A stretch of 64,000 nucleotides of DNA from an uncultured Saprospiraceae bacterium (GTDB taxonomy: Bacteria > Bacteroidota > Bacteroidia > Chitinophagales > Saprospiraceae): assembly GCA_937951615.1 (NCBI GenBank), contig CALFBH010000008.1:1-64000 (forward strand). Reading direction: 5' to 3'. Of this stretch, positions 1 to 8,615 are shown one piece after another; the stretch's first letter is position 1; each line of letters opens with the position of its first letter. The notes under the pieces are model-generated. The model did no database searches, was not told where the DNA came from, and saw only the letters and a list, made by a program, of their open reading frames with translations. The translations under genes were made by a program, and so were the position numbers.

Positions 1-150
1 CACGACCTATCTGGTAGCCTACGGTTTCAACCGTGGGCGAATCGAACGGCAAAATTGTCCAATTTGCTATTCAAACATCATAAATCCTATAAACGACAGA
101 CTGTGAAAATGTAAAATTGGGGGCTACTATTTCAACTTGGGCTAAAAACC
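1..150. repeat. Right half of a dispersed intergenic element
   Basis: No gene is visible here. Positions 103-144 match the reverse complement of 12920-12961 at 41 of 42 positions, and 13087-13116 is a third, diverged copy of the same end sequence (GGGGGCTACTATTTCAACT). The first 40 bases hold a small hairpin (ACGGTTTCAACCGT) of a kind often seen between Bacteroidota genes. Positions 151-282 are AT-rich and probably carry the rmuC promoter, though I see no convincing -7 box. Confidence 0.75.
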
Positions 151-282
151 ATGAAAAAAGCCATCAAAGCCACATGACATAAGGCGAGTTTATTGTTAAA
201 AAAAATCATCAATTTGTTTCTATTTTAGAAATGATTTGTGTATTTTTACTGAAATAATTTGTGTCAAAACTATATTCATACT

Positions 283-1572
283 ATGATAATAGACTGGCTT
301 TCACTCGCAGCAGGACTCATTGTGGGCATTATTCTAACGTGGTTATTCACACGGGCAGCCTATGTCTCGCGTGCCATCTACCAAAACGGACAAAAGCAAC
401 TGGAAAAAGCCGAAACCGAATTGGAGAAAAACAGAGAAGAAATACGCGGCATGGAACGCGACCTTTCCGCTTCAGGGCAAATCATAAAAAACTATAAAGA
501 AAAATTAGACACGCGGCAGGACGAACTGACCGTGATGCAGACCACCTTTGAAAATCTGGCAAACCGCCTCCTGGAAGATAAAAGCGAAAAATTTACCCGC
601 CAGAATCAAACACAGTTGGGTGCTTTGCTACAACCCCTGCAAAGCAAGCTCAAAGACTTTGAAGATAAAGTCGATAAAACTTACCGTAACGAAGCAGAAG
701 AGCGTATTTCTCTCCGTGAAGAAATCAAGCACTTACGTGAACTTAATCTCCAACTCAGTGATGACGCTAATAATCTGGCGCACGCGCTTAAAGGCGATTC
801 TCGCATACAAGGTGACTGGGGTGAAATACAAATGGAATTATTGCTGGAACGAGCAGGATTGCAGCAGGGCGTCCATTACGAAAAGCAAAGCTCGCATAAA
901 GACGAAGATGGTAATGCTAAGCGTCCTGACTTCATTATTAACCTGCCTGATGACAAACAGGTCATTATAGACGCAAAAGTCTCTCTGAAAGCCTATGCAG
1001 CCCATTTTGATGCCAACAGCGAAGCTGAACGACAACGTTATCTAAAAGCACATATTGAAAGCATCCGAAACCATGTAAAGGGACTCAGCGGAAAACGCTA
1101 TGAACACCTTTATAAAATCAATACACCAGATTATGTATTGATGTACATTCCTATCGAACCTGCATTCAATCTTGCATTGCAAGAAGGCACGGAAATGTAC
1201 CTGAACGCTTTAGAGAAAAATATTGTAATGGTGACCAACTCCACGCTACTGGCTACACTACGCACGATTTCCTATATTTGGAAACAAGAAAAACAAAAGA
1301 AAAATGTACTAGAAATTGCCCGCCAAAGTGGTTTGCTTTACGATAAATTCTGCGGTTTCGTGGATGATTTGAAAATAGTAGGACAACGATTGGACAATGC
1401 TCAACAAGCTTATGGTGGAGCAATGAATAAACTGAGTGAAGGAAAAGGAAACCTGATCCGCAGAGCAGAACATGTTCGGGAACTCGGCGCGAAAGCGTCT
1501 AAGAAACTGCCGGATGACTTGACAGTGAAAACGGAAAGCTTGGAGACTAGTGCTTTCAGCACTAAGTTTTAG
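283..1572 (+). CDS. rmuC: DNA recombination protein RmuC
   Basis: RmuC-family protein, linked in other bacteria to limiting DNA rearrangement at inverted repeats; biochemical role is not settled. One N-terminal membrane segment (about residues 2-20, from MIIDWLSLAAGL), then a long charged coiled coil to about residue 165, then the conserved RmuC core with GDWGE, RPDFIINLP and an IIDAKVSLKAY motif typical of a restriction-endonuclease-like fold. 429 residues, normal for the family. I start at the ATG at 283 rather than the TTG at 259 because it places the membrane segment at the N-terminus. It stands alone, upstream of a word-repeat spacer. An RmuC gene in a genome full of inverted repeats is suggestive, but no link is shown. 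Confidence 0.93.
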   Translation: MIIDWLSLAAGLIVGIILTWLFTRAAYVSRAIYQNGQKQLEKAETELEKNREEIRGMERDLSASGQIIKNYKEKLDTRQDELTVMQTTFENLANRLLEDKSEKFTRQNQTQLGALLQPLQSKLKDFEDKVDKTYRNEAEERISLREEIKHLRELNLQLSDDANNLAHALKGDSRIQGDWGEIQMELLLERAGLQQGVHYEKQSSHKDEDGNAKRPDFIINLPDDKQVIIDAKVSLKAYAAHFDANSEAERQRYLKAHIESIRNHVKGLSGKRYEHLYKINTPDYVLMYIPIEPAFNLALQEGTEMYLNALEKNIVMVTNSTLLATLRTISYIWKQEKQKKNVLEIARQSGLLYDKFCGFVDDLKIVGQRLDNAQQAYGGAMNKLSEGKGNLIRRAEHVRELGAKASKKLPDDLTVKTESLETSAFSTKF

Positions 1573-1584
1573 TGCATATTAGCA

Positions 1585-1755
1585 AAATAGGAAAATATCG
1601 AATATCGAAGTAGTAGTAATAGTAGTTAAGATGAATGATGAACATTTAGAAAGGAAGAAATGTCAAGTAAAGCTGGAATACTGAGGTGAATTGGATGGCA
1701 AAATACTTCGAAATTCGGTGTTCGATATTCGTTATTCGACATTCAAAATATACTG
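1585..1755. repeat. Word-repeat spacer (TATTCGA family)
   Basis: Spacer between converging genes. It contains ATCGAATATCGAAG near 1597 and the opposing words TTCGATATTCGTTATTCG near 1723, so it is a loose inverted pair of 7-mer-like words around a gene-free middle. The same TTCGATATTCGATATTG word recurs at about 54729-54750. Confidence 0.55.
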
Positions 1756-1790
1756 ATTTATTTAGTGCCGAAAGGCACTAGATAACTGGA

Positions 1791-2207
1791 TTACTCAATC
1801 ACAATCTGATAAGTCTGGATTTCTGCTTCCGGATCATCAGCATTAAAAGGCTGAACAAATTTTAGTTCTAAGGTGGTCGTGCCTGCTTTGAGTGCTTTGA
1901 AAACCATATTTTCATCCACCGTATTATTGACCATGAAGCCCTGATCTTGGGCAGGTACTTGGGGGTCAGGATAGCGGCTTGTTACAAAAGAAATTTGTTT
2001 TTCATCTATTTTGCTGACCATCCATTTGAAACCAGAACTAGGGACGCTATTCACTGGAATTTCAAATTCCATTCCTTCTTGTACTAAAATTTGCATATCG
2101 CTATTTGTTGATGAGCGTGTTGTGTTTTTTGTCGTTTTTTGGACGCTGGCACAGCCAAAAGTCAGCAAAAAAACGGCAAGACTTGTAAAAATATATGTTA
2201 TTCGCAT
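1791..2207 (-). CDS. Chagasin/I42-family protease inhibitor lipoprotein
   Basis: Predicted lipoprotein (lipobox ending at Cys19) followed by a ~100-residue beta domain like the I42 chagasin inhibitors of papain-type cysteine proteases. Supporting motifs: SVPSSGFKW (residues 54-62), the counterpart of the family's NPTTGYxW loop; a central GF/VDEN segment; and a C-terminal VQPF in place of RPW. 138 residues is normal for a lipidated member. It converges on rmuC and is 91 bp from the divergent yjbR-like gene. It may protect the cell from its own or a competitor's cysteine proteases; the target is inferred from the family only. Confidence 0.75.
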   Translation of the reverse strand: MRITYIFTSLAVFLLTFGCASVQKTTKNTTRSSTNSDMQILVQEGMEFEIPVNSVPSSGFKWMVSKIDEKQISFVTSRYPDPQVPAQDQGFMVNNTVDENMVFKALKAGTTTLELKFVQPFNADDPEAEIQTYQIVIE

Positions 2208-2298
2208 GTCTAAATATTGTTTGTCTGGCCGAAATTAACAATTTTTGTGGATATTTTTCTTGGAAAGACGCTAAGTCGCAAAGTTTGTTGTTATAATT

Positions 2299-2661
2299 AT
2301 GAATGTAGAAGAATTTAGAATTTATTGCCTATCTAAGCCAGGAGTCACGGAAAGTTTTCCATTTGATGAAGTCACCTTGGTCTTCAAAGTGATGAGTAAA
2401 ATGTTTGCACTGACTGGCTTGGATAGTGAACGCTTTACCGCAAATCTAAAATGTGATCCTGATCGTGCCATCGAACTTAGGGAGGAATATCCTGAAGTGC
2501 AACCTGGTTTTCACATGAACAAAAAACACTGGAATACGGTAGATTGTGAAGGTGGACTAAGTGACCAGATGATTATGGAATTGGTGGATCATTCTTATGA
2601 CTTGGTGGTCAAAGGCTTGAAAAAATCTGAAAAAGAAGAGTTGGCTAAACATAATGAATAG
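2299..2661 (+). CDS. MmcQ/YjbR family protein
   Basis: 120-residue MmcQ/YjbR-like protein, a CyaY-like fold reported to bind DNA in some members. The pattern is classic: an N-terminal helix with a CLSKPGVTESFPF start, VFKVMSKMFAL strands, LKCDPDRAIELREEYPEVQPGFHMNKKHWNTV and a C-terminal LVDHSYDLVVKGL helix. Full length with no signal peptide, so cytoplasmic. Start ATG at 2299. Upstream DNA contains a CTAAGTCGCAAAG word also seen near 38935. It lies 55 bp upstream of the FAD oxidoreductase and may be co-transcribed. Function in this organism is unknown. Confidence 0.9.
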   Translation: MNVEEFRIYCLSKPGVTESFPFDEVTLVFKVMSKMFALTGLDSERFTANLKCDPDRAIELREEYPEVQPGFHMNKKHWNTVDCEGGLSDQMIMELVDHSYDLVVKGLKKSEKEELAKHNE

Positions 2662-2716
2662 AGTAGCTTTGATTATTTATTATTGAACATTTATCATTCT
2701 CCCATTCATTCATTGC

Positions 2717-3772
2717 ATGAAAGTAAATTACATCATAGTCGGGCAGGGGATTGCAGGAACATTGCTGGCGCATTTTCTGCTAAAAGCAGGCAAAACAGTG
2801 AAGCTAATAGACAAGCAACATGAAGGTGCAGCGTCCAAAGTTGCGGCTGGTATTATCAATCCTGTCACTGGGAGGCGTATCGTAAAAAGCTGGCGAATTG
2901 ATGAATTATTGCCCTTTGCTGAACAGACTTACCAGGAGATAGAAAAGCAATTTGACATTGAAATATTTATTCAAAAAAACATCATTCGCTCCTTTGAAAA
3001 CAATAAACAATTCACAGACTGGTCGGTAAAAAGCGCACGCGAAGGCATGACACAATACATGTCGGACGATTATGAGGGAACAGCACTCAATGGGTGGATA
3101 AAATCGCCTTACGCCTGGGGAGAAATCCTACAATCAGGTAGGGTAGATGTGCCGCTTTTGATTGATAATTATCGGAATCGCTTTGTAGAAAAAGGCATAT
3201 TGGAGGAGGCAGATTTTGATTATAAACAAATTGATTTTTCTGAGGATTTAGTATCCTATAAAAGTATTCAGGCAGATAAAATCATTTTCTGTGAAGGCTG
3301 GCAAAGTGCCTTTAATCCCTATTTTAGCTATTTGCCCCATGAGGCAGCAAAAGGAGAAATGCTTATCGTTCGTATTCCGAATATCAAACTGGATAAGCTG
3401 ATAAAAATGGGGGTGTTTATTGTGCCGATAGGAGAGGAGCGGTATTGGATTGGCTCTACTTACAGTTGGGATGATTTGAACGATACACCTACTGAAGAAG
3501 CCCGCCAAGATCTTTGTAAACGGCTGGAAAAAGTTTTACAAGTCCCTTATGAAGTACTTGAGCATCACGCTGCGGTTCGTCCTGTATTCAAGGATCGACG
3601 TCCGATAATTGGACTGCACCCTAACTTTTCACAGCTTGCTATTTTCAATGGGATGGGGACTAAAGGAGCTTCAATTACGCCATTTTGGGCACATCATTTT
3701 TCGGATTTTTTATGCGAATATTCACCCTTAGATGATGAGGTGAATGTCAATCGGATTATACCCACCACTTAA
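2717..3772 (+). CDS. FAD-dependent oxidoreductase (DAO family)
   Basis: D-amino-acid-oxidase-type flavoprotein. The N-terminus has the Rossmann dinucleotide motif IIVGQGIAGTLLA (GxGxxG at residues 9-14) and the acidic strand end KTVKLIDK. AAGIINPVTGRR is the usual second flavin contact. Later motifs include FCEGW, GEMLIV, GSTYSW and the C-terminal PVFKDRRPIIGLHP...NGMGTKGASITP, which closes over FAD. 351 residues, complete. Substrate cannot be told: glycine oxidase, ThiO-like and MnmC C-terminal-like enzymes share this fold. Cytoplasmic. Probably follows the YjbR gene in one transcript. Confidence 0.88.
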   Translation: MKVNYIIVGQGIAGTLLAHFLLKAGKTVKLIDKQHEGAASKVAAGIINPVTGRRIVKSWRIDELLPFAEQTYQEIEKQFDIEIFIQKNIIRSFENNKQFTDWSVKSAREGMTQYMSDDYEGTALNGWIKSPYAWGEILQSGRVDVPLLIDNYRNRFVEKGILEEADFDYKQIDFSEDLVSYKSIQADKIIFCEGWQSAFNPYFSYLPHEAAKGEMLIVRIPNIKLDKLIKMGVFIVPIGEERYWIGSTYSWDDLNDTPTEEARQDLCKRLEKVLQVPYEVLEHHAAVRPVFKDRRPIIGLHPNFSQLAIFNGMGTKGASITPFWAHHFSDFLCEYSPLDDEVNVNRIIPTT

Positions 3773-4001
3773 AGCTAACAACTAATTATTTCAGACTATT
3801 TTACAGATGAAAATAATATAATGTTTGTGTTTTAGGTATTTATTTTTATTTTATACATTAAATAATTATTGTAACTTGCTTAAAAAATAGCCGATAAGAA
3901 AATTATTTGCAACGATAACAAGCGATAATCAGTCTTTGTAGATACTTGGATTGCCTCATTATTTAGAGGAAAAAAATGTACAAATACCAAAACCAGAAAT
4001 C

Positions 4002-6470
4002 ATGAAAAAAATTATCCTACACAGTTTATGCTGTATTACCCTAGTATTGTGTTTTCCAAAACTGTATGCTACACACATTGTGGGTGGAGACCTGTCTTAT
4101 GAATGTCTTGGAACAGGGCAATATAAAGTCACGTTGAAAGTATATCGGGACTGTTTTTTCGGGCAGGCTGCTTTTGATAATCCAGCCCGTCTCGCGATTT
4201 ATAACGGACCTGATGGCGATATTCCTTATGACACCTTGTTGATTGCATTGGATGGAGTAACTAATATTCCTTTTGTGTCAGATGACCCTTGCCTAAATCC
4301 CCCTAATAATGTTTGTGTAGAAGAAGGACTTTATGAGGCAATTGTTTCACTGCCTGTAAGTGCTTCCGGTTATCATTTATCTTATCAACGTTGTTGTAGG
4401 AATAATACCATAACCAACATTTATGATCCGGGCTCTACAGGAGCAACTTATACTGTTTTTCTATCTGGTGAAGCACAGGATGTTTGCAATAGTAGTCCGG
4501 TATTTGATGATTTCCCGCCTTTGGTTATTTGTAATGGAGAAGATCTTAATTTCGACCACGGCGTAACTGATGCAAACGGAGATGAAGTTTTCTATAGCTT
4601 TTGCGCGCCATTTGTGGGAGGTTCGATTATCGTTCCATTCCCGACAGGAGCTGCTCCTCCACCTTATACAGAGGTTAATTTTGTCAATCCACCCTATTCG
4701 TCACAAAGCCCAATGGCTGGTAATCCAATAATAACTATCGACCCTAATACTGGCTTGATTACAGGGCAACCTGAAGCACTTGGGCAGTACGTGGTCGGCG
4801 TATGTGTAGAGGAATACCGTAATGGGACTTTACTGAGTGTCACTAAGCGAGATTTTCAGTTTAATGTTGTGGATTGTATCCAACCGACCGTGACGGGTGT
4901 TGCGACTCCTCCGACTTGCACAGGTGATGGAAACGGTTTTATTAATTTGACGGTGACGAATAGTATTCCGCTTTTTGCTTATGTATGGGACAGCGGTACT
5001 ACTACCGGATTGGGAATTGGCAATGAAATTAATGGACTAGCAGCAGGGACTTATGATATTACCATTACAAATTTTGATGACTGTATAGCAACGACAACCG
5101 TTGAGATCGTCAATCCGCTTCCGCTTGAGGTAACTGCTATCGGCTCAAATACAGCGTGTAGTGGTTCGACAGGATCAATTGAATTAACGATTAATAATGG
5201 GACACCTGCTTATAATTATAACTGGATGAATATCAGTGAAGGAGGTAATGGCGCAGGTAATGTAGGAGGCGGTATAATTCCAAACCTGGAATCGGGAACT
5301 TATTTGATAACCGTGACAGATGCTCAGGGCTGTACAGATGAAACTTTGGCAGAAGTCGTGCAAAGTGCCAGCTTAGATTCAGAAGTAGCTGCCGATTCTA
5401 TCAATTGTAATATTGGGCAAATAGAATTCAGTGCCGCAGCATTTGGCGGTACTGCGCCATTCAGTTATATTTGGAATAATGGCAGCACTAGCTCTATGCA
5501 GATCGCGCCTTTTGGAGATGTTAGTCTTTATTCAGTTACGATTACGGATGTAAATGGCTGTATAGCGACCAATGAGGTGATTGCAGGTGATTTTGCACAA
5601 GATTCCGATGGTGACGGAAAAATAGATGAGTGCGATATATGTCCCGACTTAAATAATTTTTTAATCGGGACGCCTTGCGATGATTTAGACAGCTTGACTG
5701 TGAATGATGTTTATACTTCAGAATGTATTTGTGAAGGAAAACCATCCTGCGTAACTTTAGAATTGCGGGTCTTACTAGAAGGAGCTTATACTGATTCTAC
5801 AGGAGTAATGCGTACCGAATTGAATAATGTTCGTGGATTATTACCTGGACAAACACCCTCTGGTATTAACCCACCAACACCATCAGGGCAACCCTATAAT
5901 AAGCCGCCCTGGAACTATATCGGTATAGAAGGTTATGGTTGGACCGATGCGAATTATATCAATGAAGTTGTGGACTGGGTACTCGTCTCTTTCCGAACCG
6001 GAACTAACAAAAGCACCGAGTCAGCTATGGCTGCCGGACTGGTTCATGAAGACGGTTATATTTCTTTTCCGGGAGATTGTGTTTTACCTTATAAAGAAGG
6101 TGCGGATTCAGCTTATGTCGTGATTGAGCATCGCAATCATCTGGGCATTATGACGTCGGAGCCTGTTTATTTATTGGATTACACCTTGATTCAAGACTTT
6201 AGTTTATCGGATAGTTATAGAGATGCCACTAGTTATGGACAGAAACAGATGCCTTCCGGCGAATGGGTGATGTATGTAGGTGATGGCGACCAGACGATGG
6301 ATTTTCCCAGTTATGATATCAATGGATTAGATAAAGCCATTTGGCAGGACTTTAATGGAACATTCGATATTTATGCCTTGCCGGATTATAATATGGATGG
6401 AGATGTGAATGGACAGGATAAGATATTATGGACAGAGAATAATGGAATCAGTTCAAGGGTTCCGAAGTAA
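4002..6470 (+). CDS. SprB-repeat exported adhesin-like protein
   Basis: Large surface or secreted protein of 822 residues. Signal peptide MKKIILHSLCCITLVLCFPKLYA is followed by THIVGGDLSYECLGTGQY, a start typical of gliding/T9SS-associated proteins of Bacteroidota. The middle has several SprB-type repeats (PxCTGxGxGxIxLTV...Y.W..G...). A thrombospondin-3-like calcium segment (DSDGDGKIDECDICPDL) follows. The C-terminal ~220 residues carry RNHLGIMT, ALPDYNMDGDVNGQDK and end in SSRVPK, a tail I recognise from Saprospiria cargo proteins in place of the usual type A domain. I start at ATG 4002, not TTG 3951, because the signal peptide begins there. A strong terminator follows. Confidence 0.85.
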   Translation: MKKIILHSLCCITLVLCFPKLYATHIVGGDLSYECLGTGQYKVTLKVYRDCFFGQAAFDNPARLAIYNGPDGDIPYDTLLIALDGVTNIPFVSDDPCLNPPNNVCVEEGLYEAIVSLPVSASGYHLSYQRCCRNNTITNIYDPGSTGATYTVFLSGEAQDVCNSSPVFDDFPPLVICNGEDLNFDHGVTDANGDEVFYSFCAPFVGGSIIVPFPTGAAPPPYTEVNFVNPPYSSQSPMAGNPIITIDPNTGLITGQPEALGQYVVGVCVEEYRNGTLLSVTKRDFQFNVVDCIQPTVTGVATPPTCTGDGNGFINLTVTNSIPLFAYVWDSGTTTGLGIGNEINGLAAGTYDITITNFDDCIATTTVEIVNPLPLEVTAIGSNTACSGSTGSIELTINNGTPAYNYNWMNISEGGNGAGNVGGGIIPNLESGTYLITVTDAQGCTDETLAEVVQSASLDSEVAADSINCNIGQIEFSAAAFGGTAPFSYIWNNGSTSSMQIAPFGDVSLYSVTITDVNGCIATNEVIAGDFAQDSDGDGKIDECDICPDLNNFLIGTPCDDLDSLTVNDVYTSECICEGKPSCVTLELRVLLEGAYTDSTGVMRTELNNVRGLLPGQTPSGINPPTPSGQPYNKPPWNYIGIEGYGWTDANYINEVVDWVLVSFRTGTNKSTESAMAAGLVHEDGYISFPGDCVLPYKEGADSAYVVIEHRNHLGIMTSEPVYLLDYTLIQDFSLSDSYRDATSYGQKQMPSGEWVMYVGDGDQTMDFPSYDINGLDKAIWQDFNGTFDIYALPDYNMDGDVNGQDKILWTENNGISSRVPK

Positions 6471-6475
6471 TTAGG

Positions 6476-6537
6476 AAATCGTCTGTCACATAGGGGTGAT
6501 TCATGAATCACCCCTATGTGACAGACGATTTTTTTTT
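6476..6537. terminator. Perfect 28-bp palindrome, bidirectional terminator
   Basis: The two 28-base arms, 6476-6503 and 6504-6531, are exact reverse complements with no loop bases; the centre is TCATGA. Nine T residues end the right side at 6529-6537. It sits between converging stop codons of the SprB-repeat gene and typA, so it can terminate both. Perfection over 56 bp is greater than termination needs. Confidence 0.9.
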
Positions 6538-8350
6538 AAACTAAAGCTCCATTACGCGCACGTTTACGCATATTCTCTTTCAACAGTACTTTGCGTAAGC
6601 GAATAGAATTTGGCGTCACTTCCACATATTCATCAGCCTGAATATATTCTAGTGCTTCTTCCAATGTGAAAACAATTGGCGGGACTAATTTTACTTTCGC
6701 ATCTGCTCCAGAAGAACGCATGTTGCTCAACTTTTTTGTCTTGGTTACATTGATGACCAAATCACCGGGACGGCTGTTTTCACCAATCACCTGACCTTCG
6801 TATATTTCAACATTTGCATTAATAAAAAACTTACCACGTTCTTGCAGGTTGTTGATACTAAATGGAATAGATTTTCCAGTTTCCAATGCAATCAAGGAGC
6901 CATTCTGCCGACTAGGGATGTCGCCTTTATGTAGTTGAAATTCCAGAAAACGGTGTGTCATGATGGCTTCACCTGCACTCACTGTAATAACCTGATTTCT
7001 CAAGCCAATAATTCCGCGTGAAGGGATTTCAAATTGAAGCAACATACGCTCACCTTTAGGCTCCATAGAAAGCATCACACCTTTACGTTTGGTAACCATC
7101 TCGATGACTTTGCCAGAAACATGTTCTGGTAAATCACAAGTCAGCTCCTCTATCGGCTCGTGTTTCTTTCCGTCAATTTCTTTTATAATAACTTGTGGCT
7201 GACCAATTTGTAATTCATAGCCTTCACGTCGCATTGTTTCTATCAGCACAGAAAGGTGCAGGACACCACGTCCAAAAACTCGAAAAGAATCTGCAGAAGG
7301 TGTCGGTTCTACTTTAAGAGCTAGATTTTTTTCTAGTTCTTTTTCTAGTCTTTCCCGCACATGACGAGAAGTGACAAACTTTCCTTCTTTACCAAAAAAC
7401 GGAGAGTCATTGATGGTAAATAACATACTCATTGTCGGCTCATCAATAGTAATAGCTGGAAGAGCTTCAGGATTCTCCGCATCCGCAATCGTATCCCCAA
7501 TCTCAAAACCTTCTATTCCAAACACAGCACAAATGTCGCCCGCGTGTACTTCCTGTGTTTCTACTTTACCCAGTCCGGTAAAGAGATACAAACCACGAAT
7601 ATTATTGTGTGTAATTTTTCCGTCTTTCTTTACCAATGCCACTCGTTGCTTGGCTTTCAGTGTGCCACGTTGTAATCGCCCGACGGCAATACGGCCAATA
7701 TAAGAAGAATAATCCAGTGAAGTTACAAGCATCTGCGTTGTTCCTTCTTCTGTCTTAGGTGGCGGAATATGTTCTACAATAGCATCCAGCAACGCTGTAA
7801 TATTATCTGTTTTTTCCTTCCAGTCATTACTCATCCAGCCAAATTTGGCAGAACCGAAAACAGTAGGAAAGTCCAATTGCTCTTCTGTAGCATCAAGATT
7901 GAACATTAATTCAAATACAGCTTCCTGTGCTTCATCCGGTGTGCAATTTTCTTTGTCTACTTTATTGACGACAACGATAGGCTTCAAACCCAGTTCCAAT
8001 GCTTTTTGCAAAACAAAACGAGTTTGCGGCATCGGACCTTCAAAGGCATCGACCAATAATAATACGCCATCTGCCATATTCAATACCCGTTCTACCTCTC
8101 CACCAAAATCACTGTGACCAGGGGTATCAATGATGTTGATTTTAGTATCCTTATACATCATTGAAGCATTTTTGGATACAATGGTAATGCCTCGCTCTCG
8201 CTCCAGGTCATTATTATCCATAATCAGTTCGCCAGGTGTATCGCGGTCGGTAAATAAATCGCCCGCATGTAGCAACTTGTCGACTAGGGTGGTTTTCCCG
8301 TGATCTACGTGTGCGATAATGGCTATGTTTCTAATAGATTGACTACTCAT
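6536..8350 (-). CDS. typA: Ribosome-associated GTPase BipA/TypA
   Basis: Translational GTPase of the EF-G/LepA class that binds 70S ribosomes and aids assembly and stress adaptation. GTPase motifs are intact: G1 AHVDHGKTT (14-22), G2 region with RGITI, G3 DTPGHSDFGGEVERVL, G4 NKVDK and a G5-like SAKFGW. Domain 2, the EF-G III/V-like folds and the BipA-specific C-terminal domain (GPDxx replaced by SSRPGDLVINV; ending KRARNGALV) follow. 604 residues, full length. The stop is at the edge of the palindromic terminator. A TACCTTTG -7 box lies 60 bp upstream. Confidence 0.97.
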   Translation of the reverse strand: MSSQSIRNIAIIAHVDHGKTTLVDKLLHAGDLFTDRDTPGELIMDNNDLERERGITIVSKNASMMYKDTKINIIDTPGHSDFGGEVERVLNMADGVLLLVDAFEGPMPQTRFVLQKALELGLKPIVVVNKVDKENCTPDEAQEAVFELMFNLDATEEQLDFPTVFGSAKFGWMSNDWKEKTDNITALLDAIVEHIPPPKTEEGTTQMLVTSLDYSSYIGRIAVGRLQRGTLKAKQRVALVKKDGKITHNNIRGLYLFTGLGKVETQEVHAGDICAVFGIEGFEIGDTIADAENPEALPAITIDEPTMSMLFTINDSPFFGKEGKFVTSRHVRERLEKELEKNLALKVEPTPSADSFRVFGRGVLHLSVLIETMRREGYELQIGQPQVIIKEIDGKKHEPIEELTCDLPEHVSGKVIEMVTKRKGVMLSMEPKGERMLLQFEIPSRGIIGLRNQVITVSAGEAIMTHRFLEFQLHKGDIPSRQNGSLIALETGKSIPFSINNLQERGKFFINANVEIYEGQVIGENSRPGDLVINVTKTKKLSNMRSSGADAKVKLVPPIVFTLEEALEYIQADEYVEVTPNSIRLRKVLLKENMRKRARNGALV

Positions 8351-8409
8351 ATTTGATGCTGAATAATAAACTGTAAATGATGATTTAATATGTTGTCCAA
8401 AAAGACGCG

Positions 8410-8417
8410 CAAAGGTA
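8410..8417 (-). promoter_or_regulatory. typA promoter, -7 box
   Basis: TACCTTTG on the minus strand matches the Bacteroidota -7 consensus TAnnTTTG exactly. An upstream GTTTAA is a weak -33 box. It predicts a leader of about 50 nt for typA. Confidence 0.6.
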
Positions 8418-8615
8418 TGGTTTTTTAATGGTTAAACGTAATTGTGAGTAGATAGTTTCTTATTTGTCACAATATTGATTTTTAAAGTGCTGTAAATTAT
8501 ACTTTTATACAGAAAATGAAATATAAACCATGTCTCAATTTTAGCCTATCTGTAAGACTTTAGAGCTTATTGTCATTCAATTTGGAGACATTCAAAATAT
8601 TCAAAAAATGTCGTC

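Noticed and set aside
1-60. tRNA-like hairpin at the window start
   Set aside because: The short ACGGTTTCAACCGT hairpin has no further cloverleaf arms and matches a dispersed spacer repeat.
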